A stretch of DNA of 64,000 nt from JBGQOG01 sp052113705 (GTDB lineage: Bacteria; Pseudomonadota; Alphaproteobacteria; Rhodobacterales; Rhodobacteraceae). This document shows, one piece after another, positions 44,862 to 54,095 of the stretch. Position 1 is the first letter of the stretch. Each line of letters begins with the position of its first letter. The stretch covers positions 1 to 64,000 of the forward strand of contig NZ_JBGQOG010000011.1 of NCBI RefSeq assembly GCF_052113705.1, in the 5' to 3' direction. A program made the position numbers and the translations under genes. The notes below the pieces were generated by a model. That model was not told the DNA's origin. It saw only the letters and a list, made by a program, of their open reading frames with translations, and made no database searches.

Positions 44862-45590
44862 TCAGCGTTTGAGCGCCCAGGCCCCGTCCGGCACCTCGCT
44901 GAGCGCGGTCTGCCAGGCATTCGTCGGGGCCACAGGCTCTGCCGCCATCGCGAGGGCCGCGTCAGAAAAGCGCTCAATATAGGCTTGGCGGTCCTGTTCG
45001 GAGCTGCGGGGCACCCCATAGGCGACATGGGAGGGGGCGACCGCAAAGCCCATATATTCCAGGGCTAGCCGGCGGACCGGCATCAACAGCGGCTCAATCG
45101 GGCCATAGACGCCCGTTTCCGAAAACCGTTCGGGCGTGCCGCCGGTGGTCACGCTGATCATCGCCCGCCGTCCCGTGAACAGGCCGGTGTCAAAGCGCCG
45201 CCCGTCCACATAGGCGAAACCATAGCTCAGCACCCGGTCGATCCAGCCTTTCATCAGCGCGGGCGGCCCGCCCCACCACAGCGGGAACTGCAGGATGAGA
45301 TTGTCAGCGGCAACCACGCGGGCCTGTTCGCGCCGGATCTCGGGCGCGTAACTTTGCGTCCGCGCTGCATGTGCTTGCTCGGCCTGCACATGAAAGCGCT
45401 CCGGGTCCGCGCGGCTTTGCATGTCATGCGGCCCCAGATCGGCGCGAAACCCTTCAGCCGCGAGATCGGAGAGGGTGACGCGGTGCCCCGCCGCGCGCAG
45501 CCGCGCGGCCGCACCCTGCGCCAGGGCATGGTTGAAGGATCCCGGCTCGGGGTGGGCGACGACGATCAGGATGGTGCGTTGCTCGGTCAT
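44862..45590 (-). CDS. NAD(P)H-dependent FMN/FAD oxidoreductase (KefF/NQO-like flavodoxin fold)
   Basis: A 242-residue flavodoxin-fold quinone reductase-like protein: VVAHPEPGSFNHAL at the N-terminus, FPLWWGGPPALMKGWIDRV as the flavin and quinone site, and SVTTGGTPERFSETG. It begins nine bases after the TRAP dctM stop, so it is last in the cupin-dctPQM operon. It may reduce a quinone-like or nitro/enone substrate, or only respond to redox stress. Confidence 0.9.
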   Translation of the reverse strand: MTEQRTILIVVAHPEPGSFNHALAQGAAARLRAAGHRVTLSDLAAEGFRADLGPHDMQSRADPERFHVQAEQAHAARTQSYAPEIRREQARVVAADNLILQFPLWWGGPPALMKGWIDRVLSYGFAYVDGRRFDTGLFTGRRAMISVTTGGTPERFSETGVYGPIEPLLMPVRRLALEYMGFAVAPSHVAYGVPRSSEQDRQAYIERFSDAALAMAAEPVAPTNAWQTALSEVPDGAWALKR

Positions 45591-45599
45591 GGGGATCTT

Positions 45600-46871
45600 T
45601 CAGATCATAAAGCGCGGAATGAACAGCGACAGCTGCGGGATGAGGGCGATCAGCGCCAGAACCAGCAGGCAGATCCCGATCAGGGGCAGCGCTTCGCGGA
45701 TGACCTTGAGCACCGGCACGCCCGAGATTGCCGAGGTGATGAAGAGCAAGATCCCCACCGGCGGCGTGGCCATGCCGATCACCACGTTCAGCACCACCAC
45801 CGTGCCGAACTGCACCGGGTCCATGCCGATCAGCGCCTGAAACTTCATCAGGATCGGCATGGTCAGGATCAGGATCGAGATCGGCTCCAGAAACATCCCG
45901 AGGATCAGCAGGAAAATGTTCAGCAGCAGCAGGATCATCCAGGGATTGTCGGTCACCGCGAGCATGGCATTGGCGATCAGCGTCGGCACCTGCTCAAGGG
46001 TGAAGACAAAGGAAACGATGCTCGCCATCGAGGTGATGAACAGGATCGAGGTCGAGACGAGCGCGGTGGCGATCAGGGATTCCCAGACCCGGGCGATGGT
46101 CAGGTCGCGGTAGATGAAGCCGATGATCAGCGCATAACCAACGGCAACGGCGGCGGCCTCGGTCGGGGTGAAAATGCCCGCCTTGATCCCGATGAGAATG
46201 ATCAGCGGCAGGATCAGCGCGGGCAGGGTGCGCCGCGTCGCCGACAGACGCTCGTGCAGGGTCATCTTGGCGGTGACGGGAAAGCCGTCACGCCGCGCGC
46301 GCCAGCTGGCATAGAAGAGCAGGCCGGTGGCGATGCCGATCCCCGGCACGATCCCGGCCAGGAACAGCTGCCCGATCGAGGCCCCCGACAACACGCCATA
46401 GATGATCATCGTGATCGAGGGCGGAATGATCGGCCCCATGACCGAGCTGACGGCGATCAGCGCGGCGGCATAGGCGGGCGGCATCCCCTGACGCGCCATC
46501 GCGGGGATGAGGATGGCGCCGAGCGCGGAGGCCTCGGCGGTGGCGCTGCCCGAAATGCCCGCGAAAAACCCTGAGGAGAGGATCGAGACCGAGGACATCC
46601 CCCCGCGCCGGTGGCCGACCATCGCGCGGGCAAACGAGACGATCCGCTCGGTCACGCCGCCGACATTCATCAGCGCACCGGCCAACAGAAACAGCGGGAT
46701 GGTCAACAGCACGAACTGGTCAATGCCAGCGATCATCCGCTGCGGCAGCATCAGGGCCATCATCCCGTTGCCGGAGAGATACAGGTAAGCGGTGCCCGCA
46801 ATGCCCAGGCCCAGGGCAATCGGCACGCCGGAGGCGAGGAATCCCGCAAAAAGGAGGAAAAAGCTGGTCAT
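45600..46871 (-). CDS. dctM: TRAP transporter large permease (DctM)
   Basis: A 423-residue DctM protein with about 12 hydrophobic segments; conserved GFFAGISGSATAEASALG and SVMGPIIPPSI motifs identify the family. The ATG overlaps the dctQ stop (ATGA). It forms the Na+-coupled uptake channel with DctQ and the DctP protein upstream. Confidence 0.94.
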   Translation of the reverse strand: MTSFFLLFAGFLASGVPIALGLGIAGTAYLYLSGNGMMALMLPQRMIAGIDQFVLLTIPLFLLAGALMNVGGVTERIVSFARAMVGHRRGGMSSVSILSSGFFAGISGSATAEASALGAILIPAMARQGMPPAYAAALIAVSSVMGPIIPPSITMIIYGVLSGASIGQLFLAGIVPGIGIATGLLFYASWRARRDGFPVTAKMTLHERLSATRRTLPALILPLIILIGIKAGIFTPTEAAAVAVGYALIIGFIYRDLTIARVWESLIATALVSTSILFITSMASIVSFVFTLEQVPTLIANAMLAVTDNPWMILLLLNIFLLILGMFLEPISILILTMPILMKFQALIGMDPVQFGTVVVLNVVIGMATPPVGILLFITSAISGVPVLKVIREALPLIGICLLVLALIALIPQLSLFIPRFMI

Positions 46872-47446
46872 ATCGTCTCCGGGGCGGTGTCATGTGCAGG
46901 CCAGGACGGCAGGTTGCCGAGGCATTGCGGGCGAAAGGTCATCACGAGGTCTGCCACCACATGCAGGGCCAGCAGCACCATGCCCACCGTCACGCTGATG
47001 TAGACGTAGAAAATCGACAGGCCGAGCGCCTCGCCCGTCAAAGCGGTCCAGATAAAGTCGAGCGCGGGGATGGTCTGGCGGTGGAAGCGGGAAGCAAAGT
47101 CCCAGCCGTACCAAGCCATTGCGCCCAGAAACAGCAGGATCGGAACCGCCATGACCGCCCGCAGGATCCATTGCCAGCGCGGGCTCAGCATCACCGGCAC
47201 AAAATCCAGCGCCACGAATTCGCCGCGCGTATAGGCGAGCCCCAGCACGAGGAAACTCTGCCAGATCAGGAGATACCGGCACAGCTCCTCTGCCCAGATC
47301 AGGCTGTCGCTCAGCACATAGCGGTAAAAGACCTGCGCCAGCATGATCACCACGATCAACGCCATGCACAGCCCCGCCAGCGTGCGGATGATACCGACGT
47401 ATCCCGCAACGAAACGGGCAAAACCTCCGGCCCTGTCCTGCATCAT
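46868..47446 (-). CDS. dctQ: TRAP transporter small permease (DctQ)
   Basis: A 192-residue DctQ protein with four membrane segments; the RYVLSDSLIWAEELCRYLL block is diagnostic. Two tandem ATGs (47446, 47443) follow AAGGA; the longer open frame to 47545 overlaps dctP and is not used. It partners DctM. Confidence 0.9.
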   Translation of the reverse strand: MMQDRAGGFARFVAGYVGIIRTLAGLCMALIVVIMLAQVFYRYVLSDSLIWAEELCRYLLIWQSFLVLGLAYTRGEFVALDFVPVMLSPRWQWILRAVMAVPILLFLGAMAWYGWDFASRFHRQTIPALDFIWTALTGEALGLSIFYVYISVTVGMVLLALHVVADLVMTFRPQCLGNLPSWPAHDTAPETI

Positions 47447-47466
47447 ATTCGTCCTTTCAGGTTGCG

Positions 47467-47502
47467 CCTTCCCCGCGCGTGTGGGCACGGATGCGGGGAA
47501 GG
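47467..47502 (-). other. Intercistronic hairpin after dctP
   Basis: A perfect 10-bp stem, CCTTCCCCGC / GCGGGGAAGG, with a 16-nt loop, between the binding-protein gene and dctQ. Confidence 0.6.
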
Positions 47503-47519
47503 TGGTCAGGGGCCATGCG

Positions 47520-48521
47520 TCAGGCGGGCTTGCCTGCCGCCGCAACCAGCTCCGCGATCAGCGCATCTTTCGCGGCCCATTCCGCGGTCAGCCCGGCAAC
47601 CCGCGCCTGCATGTCCGCAAGGTCGGTCAGGGCGGAGAACTCAACGCCTTTGCCTTTGAGCGCCTCGCGGCCCTCAAGGTCCTGGGTCTTGGCATAGGTG
47701 AGGGTGCTGGTGACCGAGCGGCGGCCCGCTTCGGTGACGGCGGCCTGTTCCTCGGGGTTCAGACCGTCCCAGAACTGTTCGGACATCAGCGTTGCCATGT
47801 GCCAGGGGTAATGGCCCGTCAGGGTGAAATGCTTGCCCACCTCCCACAGGTTTTCGCCCATCATGGACGAGACGTTGATCTCGACCGCATCGATGACGCC
47901 CGTCTCGAGCGCGCCGTAAATCTCGCCATAGGGCAGGCCGACGGGCGCCGTGCCAACGGCCTCCCAGATCTGTTGATGCAAGGGCACCGGCACGATGCGG
48001 GTCTTGAGCCCGGCAAAGTCGGATACCGCGCTCACCTGTTTTTTGACCGACATGAAATTGCGCTGACCGGTGTCGGCCGTGGCCAGACCGACCAGACCGG
48101 CAGGGCGCAGATCATCCAGGATCTTTTGCCCGGTCTCGCCCAGGGCCAGCGCGCCAAAATGGTCGTAGTCGCGCACGAGGAAAGGCATTTGCCAGGCGTT
48201 CATCGCCTGCCGCCCGGTGACAAGCGGGATCAGCACGCCCGAGACCGCCACCACATCCATCAGCCCCGCCACCGCCCCTTCGAGCAATTGCTTGTCATCG
48301 CCGAGCTGGCGGTTCGGGAAGATCTGGACGTCAAAGCCGCCCGGCATCAATTCCTCCAGCGCATCGCGGAAGCTGGTGGTCAGGATATGCCCCGGATGCA
48401 CCTCGCTGGCCGCATGGGCGATGCGCATCTTCCGGCCGGCGGCGCGGGCGACATAGGGCATGGCCACCAGCGCGCTGGCCGCAGCGACGCCTTGCAGCAG
48501 GGTTCTTCTCTTGAGCAACAT
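47520..48521 (-). CDS. dctP: TRAP transporter substrate-binding protein (DctP)
   Basis: A 333-residue receptor. The signal sequence KRRTLLQGVAAASALVAMP is twin-arginine-like. PYGEIYGALETGVIDAVEIN is the conserved DctP ligand-site block; the Arg of LKTRIVPVP probably binds the substrate carboxylate. GGAGGAGACCC precedes the ATG. It lies 71 bases after the cupin gene. The substrate is presumably a carboxylate processed by the cluster's unknown pathway. Confidence 0.92.
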   Translation of the reverse strand: MLLKRRTLLQGVAAASALVAMPYVARAAGRKMRIAHAASEVHPGHILTTSFRDALEELMPGGFDVQIFPNRQLGDDKQLLEGAVAGLMDVVAVSGVLIPLVTGRQAMNAWQMPFLVRDYDHFGALALGETGQKILDDLRPAGLVGLATADTGQRNFMSVKKQVSAVSDFAGLKTRIVPVPLHQQIWEAVGTAPVGLPYGEIYGALETGVIDAVEINVSSMMGENLWEVGKHFTLTGHYPWHMATLMSEQFWDGLNPEEQAAVTEAGRRSVTSTLTYAKTQDLEGREALKGKGVEFSALTDLADMQARVAGLTAEWAAKDALIAELVAAAGKPA

Positions 48522-48592
48522 TCGGGTCTCCTCCCTGAAGTGTCATGGGTCAATTCGGCGGGATGCATGTACCCCGCCCTTGCTTTTGGGAT

Positions 48593-49498
48593 CTATGCGC
48601 CGGGCATCGGATAGTCGGCGGCGTTCAGCACCCAACCGGCCTTGGCCGAGAAATCGGCGCGCGGCGGGCTGAAGATATCGGCCAGCAGATTGGTGCCCGC
48701 CCCCGAGGCGCGGGTGGTGTGGATGACCGGCGGCGGGATGATCAGCAGGGAAGGCGCGCCCATCTCCAAGGCCTGATCGGGGTGCCAATCGGCCATATCG
48801 CTTGTCCAGGGCCAGCGCAGGTAATGCGTGAACTGCCCCTTCAGCGCCAGCGAGCCTTGCTCGAAATCATCATGGTGATGCGGCGACATCCTGGCCGGAT
48901 CGCGCGGGCCTTCAAACGGGTCGAGCAGGTTCACCATCAGCGTCGTGCAGCGGAAGATCCGGCCAAAGCGTCCCGCTTCGGGGGCGACATCGAGGGAATA
49001 GTGGCGCAGGGCCCAGCCGCCCGTTGGCATCGGCCAGTCCTGCAGCGGCGGTATGTGGTGGCGCGGCGTGTCATAGGCAGTGGCATTGCCGCACAGGGCC
49101 ACGAGGTCAGCATTGCGGCTGGTGAACAGGCGGACCAGTTCGCCGCCGTCGCGCGTGGTGACGCGGCTGTCGCCCGGCGGCACGAAAGCAATCGAAAAGC
49201 CGGGAACCGAGGTCGTCTGGCCGTTCCAGGTGATCTCGGCGCCGTTCTGCGGCAGCAGGACGCAATATTCGTCCGGCTGCGCGGGGCGTTCAAAAACCGC
49301 GCCCTGCGCTGCCTGACTGTAGGCGATCAGAAAGTTCTGCGCCCGGTGCAGCCAGGTCTTTCCCTCCGGGCCGCTGCATTGCGGGCCCGTCTCGTAAAAC
49401 AGGGCGGCCTGCTCTTCGGCCACGAGGCCGGTCTGGTTCAGCATCGATTGGCCTGTGGTCGCCGCAAGTGCCGCGCGCGGGTCGGATTTATCGTACAT
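48593..49498 (-). CDS. Bicupin-like protein of unknown function
   Basis: A 301-residue protein with two cupin-like barrels. The second has a clear metal site: SPHHHDDFEQG (H207-H209, D210, E213) plus PPPVIHTT (H260). The first (about 65-125) lacks an obvious His triad. It is the first gene of the minus-strand TRAP operon and starts about 200 bases after a strong promoter. It could be an isomerase, dioxygenase or lyase acting on the imported acid. I do not recognise a named family. Confidence 0.72.
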   Translation of the reverse strand: MYDKSDPRAALAATTGQSMLNQTGLVAEEQAALFYETGPQCSGPEGKTWLHRAQNFLIAYSQAAQGAVFERPAQPDEYCVLLPQNGAEITWNGQTTSVPGFSIAFVPPGDSRVTTRDGGELVRLFTSRNADLVALCGNATAYDTPRHHIPPLQDWPMPTGGWALRHYSLDVAPEAGRFGRIFRCTTLMVNLLDPFEGPRDPARMSPHHHDDFEQGSLALKGQFTHYLRWPWTSDMADWHPDQALEMGAPSLLIIPPPVIHTTRASGAGTNLLADIFSPPRADFSAKAGWVLNAADYPMPGA

Positions 49499-49895
49499 CG
49501 GTTCCCTTTCCCGGCCGCCCGAGGGCTGCCGATATCTCTCTCGGGCGATCCTCTGCCCAGCGTCTGTGGCGGCCGCCCTGCGAACGGGACGCCATATTCT
49601 GTTGGCCTTTCCGGTCGCCCCGATGCGGAGCCAGGCCGCCGTGGCCGTCCGCCATCTGCGCCGGTGTTCACCGATGATGTTTCTCTTGGCGGTACATCGT
49701 TCTTACAAACGGAACATATTTGGCCAGGGTCTGCGCTGTCAAGTCCCTCCCTCCCGGGCTGTAATTGCGCGAAACAGCGGCGTCGCGCGCGGCTGACACC
49801 GGAGCAGCCGGGGCCCGCCCGCTGTCCTGTGACAGACGCGGAGGCCAGAGATAGGCGCGGCGTGAAAGTGTTTCTGAGGCGGGGCTTGGCCCGGC
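49499..49895. other. Intergenic region between cupin operon and iclR
   Basis: About 400 bases without a supported gene. The right half carries the minus-strand promoter listed separately. Between that promoter and the cupin start is an untranslated leader of about 200 nt, unusually long here. The far right part, up to the iclR stop, shows nothing recognisable. Confidence 0.4.
49699..49742 (-). promoter_or_regulatory. Promoter and IclR-type operator for the cupin-dctPQM operon
   Basis: On the minus strand: TTGACA (49742-49737), 18-base spacer, TATGTT (49718-49713). The 17-bp inverted repeat GTTCCGTTTGTAAGAAC (49715-49699) overlaps the -10 and start site, the position of a repressor site. A similar site lies at the divergent promoter at 50810-50862. 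Confidence 0.6.
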
Positions 49896-50708
49896 TCAGC
49901 CGAGCGGCAAGCTGCCCGAATGGCCCATCAGGACCGATATTTTGCGGGCTGTGTCCATCACCGCCTCGATATGCGCGGGCGCGGGCACCTCGCCGAGAGA
50001 CTGGGTGAGGTCGACGATCCCCACCGCGCCGCAGACCATGCCGGTGCCATCAAGGATCGGGCTCGCAACGGTGTTCAGCCCCATCGCGGCCTGATTCGGC
50101 GCCACCGCCCAACCGCATTTGCGGATCTGCGCGAATTCGGCGGCCAGCGCCTCGGGGTCGGTGATCGTCTGCGGGGTGAAGGGCGTCAGGGTGCCGGTCA
50201 GAACCCGCTGCTGGAAGGCGGGCGACGAGAAGGCGGTGGCAACCTTGCCTTGGGCTGAACCGTGAAACGACAGCAAAGATCCCACGCGGACGCCGATCTC
50301 AATGGGGGAGGGGCCGGGGATGGTGGTGATCACCAGCATCCCGTCGGGCGTCAGTTGCGAGGCCACGGCGGAATGGCCGAGCCGGTCGCGCAGCGCCAGC
50401 AGCGAATCCCGGGTCGAGCCCACCAACCCGCTGTTGTCGAGCACGGCCTGGCCCAACGACACCAGCTTATACCCGATTTCATAGCGTTCTGAATCCTCGT
50501 GCTGCAGGACGTATCCTTGCTGCACAAGGGTTTGCAGATGCCGGTGGATGCGGCTCTTGCTGGTGCCGAGGGCGGTGGCAAGGCTGGTGACCCCGACGCC
50601 GCGTCCGGTGCGCGCCACCTGCTCAACGATTTGCAGCGTGATGATGACGGACTGCAGCCCCTCGGCTGATTTCAGGTCATTCTCGGGCATCCGCATCTTC
50701 TTCCTCAT
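49896..50708 (-). CDS. IclR-family transcriptional regulator
   Basis: A 270-residue IclR protein: HTH (VTSLATALGTSKSRIHRHL) and effector domain (SFHGSAQGKVATAFSSP, VASPILDGTGMVCGAVGIV). ATG 50708 follows GGAGAGACCT; the frame open to 50825 adds a Cys/Arg-rich stretch and is rejected. It is flanked on both sides by promoters with matching operator-like repeats, so it probably controls both the cupin-TRAP and the hydrolase-thiolase-aldolase operons. Confidence 0.92.
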   Translation of the reverse strand: MRKKMRMPENDLKSAEGLQSVIITLQIVEQVARTGRGVGVTSLATALGTSKSRIHRHLQTLVQQGYVLQHEDSERYEIGYKLVSLGQAVLDNSGLVGSTRDSLLALRDRLGHSAVASQLTPDGMLVITTIPGPSPIEIGVRVGSLLSFHGSAQGKVATAFSSPAFQQRVLTGTLTPFTPQTITDPEALAAEFAQIRKCGWAVAPNQAAMGLNTVASPILDGTGMVCGAVGIVDLTQSLGEVPAPAHIEAVMDTARKISVLMGHSGSLPLG

Positions 50709-50809
50709 AGGTCTCTCCAAGGTCTTACAACCGCATCTCTTCGCCGTGCAACCGTGCAGGTTTCGGCGGCATCCGCGATCAACGGCGCCGCCACGCGCCA
50801 CTTCGGCGC

Positions 50810-50862
50810 TTGACAAGCGCAGCAATCGAAAAATAATAGAACACAGTTCCGATCAGCGGGAC
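50810..50862 (+). promoter_or_regulatory. Promoter and IclR-type operator for the hydrolase-thiolase-aldolase operon
   Basis: TTGACA (50810-50815), 16-base spacer, AATAAT (50832-50837). Immediately downstream is GAAC-ACA-GTTC (50839-50849) and the 17-bp inverted repeat GTTCCGATCAGCGGGAC (50846-50862), which matches the cupin-operon site in GTTCCG and spacing. The leader to the ATG is about 140 nt. Confidence 0.6.
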
Positions 50863-50981
50863 AAGTTGAATCTGCAGGCGCTGGCGGCCTGCCGCCCCTG
50901 ACAAGCTGCTGCCGCAGCTGCTGCCGTCCCGCCGCATCGGTCCGGCGGGCAAAACTGCACCTGAACCCGGAAGGAAACACC

Positions 50982-51905
50982 ATGACATCTTCGGATACGA
51001 TGACCCCCGAGCAGGCGGCGCATATCGCCGATATCCTGCAGGGCGCGGTGGATCCGCATGTGCACAGCGGCCCCTCGATCGCGCCGCGCGCGGTGGATCA
51101 TCTGGAACTGGCCCGGATGCTGTCCGAAGCAGGCTTCGCGGCGGTGGTAACCAAGGACCACGACTATGCCGGCGTGATGTGCGCCGCGATGATCGGCCAT
51201 CATTACCCCGAGCTGAAAACCAGGGTGTTTTCGGGCATTGCCTTGAACAATGTGGTGGGCGGGCTGAATGCCTACGCGGTGGAGCATACCGCCGCGATGG
51301 ATGGCAAAATCGTCTGGTTGCCGACGCTCTCGGCCGAAAATCATCTGCGCTGGCAGGCGGGTTCGGGCTGGTCGCATCCGGCCTCGACGCAAAAGATCCG
51401 CCCCGCAAGCGCGGTGCCGTTGTTTGATGCGGGCGGCCGGATGCTGCCCGAATTGCTCGACGTGCTGGATGTCTGCGCCGCCACCGGGCTCGCGCTTGCC
51501 AGCGGGCATATCCATGTCAGCGAAACCAAAAAGGTCTTTGCCGAGGCGAAACGGCGCGGCGTTGAGCGGCTGATTTTCACCCATCCCGAGGACATCGTCG
51601 GCGCCACCATGGAGGATACGGTGGAAATCGCCGATATGGGCGCGCAGGTCGAGCATTCTTTGGCCTTCTTCCTTGAAGGGTCGAAGTTCCGCACCCGGAC
51701 CACGGAAGAGCTGCAGCATTTCATTGACCGCGTCGGGACCGGGCGGACGATTTTGTGCTCGGATCTGGGGCAGGTGGGCACGCTGACGCCGCTGGAGGGG
51801 TTCCGGCAGGCGGTGGCGACCTGTCTGGCGCTTGGCTATTCGGATGCGCAGATCCGCGCGATGGTGAGCACGAATGCCGCGCAGGTCATCGGGCTGGACG
51901 GCTGA
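50982..51905 (+). CDS. Metal-dependent hydrolase-like protein (DUF6282-like)
   Basis: A 307-residue amidohydrolase/PHP-like barrel. DPHVHSG (H26, H28) at the N-terminus, TKDHDYAG, SGHIHVSE and FTHPEDIVG carry likely metal ligands. The overall pattern matches the DUF6282 group, whose reaction is not established to my knowledge. It leads the plus-strand operon with a thiolase and an HpcH aldolase. It might open a lactone or ring in the cluster's substrate. Confidence 0.75.
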   Translation: MTSSDTMTPEQAAHIADILQGAVDPHVHSGPSIAPRAVDHLELARMLSEAGFAAVVTKDHDYAGVMCAAMIGHHYPELKTRVFSGIALNNVVGGLNAYAVEHTAAMDGKIVWLPTLSAENHLRWQAGSGWSHPASTQKIRPASAVPLFDAGGRMLPELLDVLDVCAATGLALASGHIHVSETKKVFAEAKRRGVERLIFTHPEDIVGATMEDTVEIADMGAQVEHSLAFFLEGSKFRTRTTEELQHFIDRVGTGRTILCSDLGQVGTLTPLEGFRQAVATCLALGYSDAQIRAMVSTNAAQVIGLDG

Positions 51906-51969
51906 AGCAAAGCCCGAGGCAGGCGCGAAACACCTCAGCAGCGGCGGTTTCGCCGCAAAAGGACAGGAT

Positions 51970-53175
51970 ATGGCAGAGCAGGACATCTACATTCTCGGGG
52001 CCGCACGGACGCCGATTGGCAGTTTCGGCGGCGCGCTTTCTGGTCTGGGGCCGGACAGGCTGGGCATCATCGCCGCGAAGGAGGCGATTGCCCGCGCGGG
52101 CATCCCGGCCGAAGCGGTGGACAATGCGGTGGTGGGCAATGTCATTCCGACGCAGCCGGGCGATCTCTATCTCGGGCGGGTGATCGGGCTGGGCGCGGGT
52201 CTGCCGGCCAGCTCGCAGGGGCTGACGCTCAACCGTTTGTGCGGATCGGGGGCGCAGGCCATTGCGACGGCGGCAAGCATGATCCGCGCGGGCGAGAGCC
52301 GCATCGCGCTGGCCTGCGGGGCCGAGGTGATGAGCCGCGCGCCCTATTCGCTGGGCGAGATGCGGGCAGGCCGCAAAATGGGTGATGCCACGGTGACCGA
52401 TTGGATGCTGGGCGCGCTGACCGATCCCTTTGGCTGCGGCGCGATGGGGATCACGGCCGAGACTGTGGCCGCGCGCCACGGCATCACCCGCGAAGATCAG
52501 GACGCATTCGCCGCCGAAAGCCAGCGCCGGGCGGGGGAGGCGCTTGCCGAGGGCCGCTTCTTGCCCGAGATCGTGCCGGTGCCGGTGCCGGTTCCAAGCC
52601 GCAAGGGCGACACGCTTGTCCGGCAGGATGAATATCCGCGCGCGGGCACCACGGCGGCGCAACTGGCGGCCCTGCGCCCGGCCTTTCGCACGGATGGCAC
52701 GGTGACGGCGGGCAATGCGAGCGGCATCAATGACGGGGCGGCGGCCGTGGTGCTGGCGGGCGGTGCCGAGGTTGCCGCGCGCGGTCTCGTGCCGATGGGA
52801 CGTCTGCTGTCCTGGTCGGTTGCCGGTGTGCCGCCCGAGGTCATGGGGCTCGGCCCGGTCGAGGCGGTTCCGCTGGCGCTGGTGCGGGCTGGGCTGACGC
52901 TTGCGGATATGGATGTGATCGAGTCCAATGAAGCATTTGCGGCGCAGGCCATTGCGGTGAACCGTCTGCTGGGTCTGTCGGCGGCAAAGGTGAACCCCAA
53001 CGGCGGCGCCATCGCTTTGGGGCATCCTTTGGGGGCGACGGGCACCATTCTGACCGTGAAAGCCCTCTATGAGTTGCAGCGCACCGGCGGGCGGTTCGGG
53101 CTGGTGACCATGTGCATCGGCGGCGGGCAGGGGATTGCTTTGGTGGTCGAAGCTCTGGCTTCGTCCGCATCTTAA
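51970..53175 (+). CDS. Thiolase-family acetyl-CoA acyltransferase
   Basis: A 401-residue thiolase with nucleophilic C91 (NRLCGSGAQAI), H352 (GHPLGATG) and C382 (CIGGGQG) all present. ATG 51970 follows AGGACAGGAT. It would cleave a 3-oxoacyl-CoA to acetyl-CoA plus a shorter acyl-CoA, or the reverse. No CoA ligase or CoA transferase is in the same operon, so the CoA-ester source is unclear. Confidence 0.93.
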   Translation: MAEQDIYILGAARTPIGSFGGALSGLGPDRLGIIAAKEAIARAGIPAEAVDNAVVGNVIPTQPGDLYLGRVIGLGAGLPASSQGLTLNRLCGSGAQAIATAASMIRAGESRIALACGAEVMSRAPYSLGEMRAGRKMGDATVTDWMLGALTDPFGCGAMGITAETVAARHGITREDQDAFAAESQRRAGEALAEGRFLPEIVPVPVPVPSRKGDTLVRQDEYPRAGTTAAQLAALRPAFRTDGTVTAGNASGINDGAAAVVLAGGAEVAARGLVPMGRLLSWSVAGVPPEVMGLGPVEAVPLALVRAGLTLADMDVIESNEAFAAQAIAVNRLLGLSAAKVNPNGGAIALGHPLGATGTILTVKALYELQRTGGRFGLVTMCIGGGQGIALVVEALASSAS

Positions 53176-53197
53176 GGGAAACGACAGGGAGAATGCG

Positions 53198-53950
53198 ATG
53201 ACACAGAACCTGAGGGCGCGCATCAGGGCGGGCGAAGTGCTGATCGGGAGTTTCCTGAAAACACCCGCGCCGCAATCGGTTGAAATCATGGGCCTCGCCG
53301 GGCTCGATTTCGTGGTGGTCGATCAGGAACATGCGCCGATTGATCTGGGGCAGATGGATTTGCTCTCGCTCGCGGCGCGGGCGGTGGGGTTGCCCTTGCT
53401 GTCGCGGCGCTGGGGGGCGGGCACCGACTGGATTGCGCCGCTTCTGGATCTGGGCCTGACCGGGGTGATGGTGCCGCATGTGCTTGACCGCGACGGCACC
53501 GAGAAAATCTGCGACGCCGTGCGCTTTTCACGCCGCAAGCGCGGCCTGTCGCCTTCGCCCCGGGCGGGAAACTATGGCGGCATGAGCATCCCGGACTACC
53601 GCGCCGCCAGCGATGAGACGAGCGTGGTGATCGTCCAGATCGAGGATGAAAGCGCGCTGGATCATCTGGATGAGATTGCGGCCTGCGCCGATGTCGACAT
53701 GCTGTTCATCGGCCCTGCTGATCTGTCGCAATCCATGGGCCTGGCCTTTCCCTCGCCCGACCTCGACCTTGCGATTGAGCGGGTGATCGCGGCGGGCAAA
53801 CGCGCGGGCACCGCGGTGGGCCTGTTTGTGGGCGCGGCCGCGCAGATCCCGGCATGGCGGGCGAAAGGGGTGACGTTCTTTGTCTGCGGGTCAGATCAGG
53901 CGATCCTGCGCAAAGGCGTGGCCGAAATGATGGCCACCGCCAAGGGCTGA
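53198..53950 (+). CDS. HpcH/HpaI-family aldolase
   Basis: A 250-residue class II aldolase of the HpcH/GarL type. VVVDQEHAPIDLGQMD carries the catalytic His (H45), the metal-binding Glu lies in QIEDESAL and the Asp in FIGPADLSQSMG. These enzymes split 4-hydroxy-2-oxo acids into pyruvate and an aldehyde. ATG 53198 follows AGGGAG. With the DUF6282-like hydrolase and thiolase it suggests breakdown of a hydroxy-oxo acid. Confidence 0.92.
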   Translation: MTQNLRARIRAGEVLIGSFLKTPAPQSVEIMGLAGLDFVVVDQEHAPIDLGQMDLLSLAARAVGLPLLSRRWGAGTDWIAPLLDLGLTGVMVPHVLDRDGTEKICDAVRFSRRKRGLSPSPRAGNYGGMSIPDYRAASDETSVVIVQIEDESALDHLDEIAACADVDMLFIGPADLSQSMGLAFPSPDLDLAIERVIAAGKRAGTAVGLFVGAAAQIPAWRAKGVTFFVCGSDQAILRKGVAEMMATAKG

Positions 53951-54095
53951 ATGGCGCCCGGCTCTGCGCTCCGAACGCCGGGTTTTGCGACAGGCAAGGG
54001 CTTTGCGACACGCCGGGCTTTTTGAAGCGCGGGGTCTCGCGAAGCGCCATTGGGATCGGCAGCGGCCCCCGTCACCGGGAGCCGCGCGGTGGCCC

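Noticed and set aside
45354..46574. 406-codon plus-strand frame over the TRAP genes
   Set aside because: Asp/Arg/His-rich shadow of the minus-strand dctM, without motifs.
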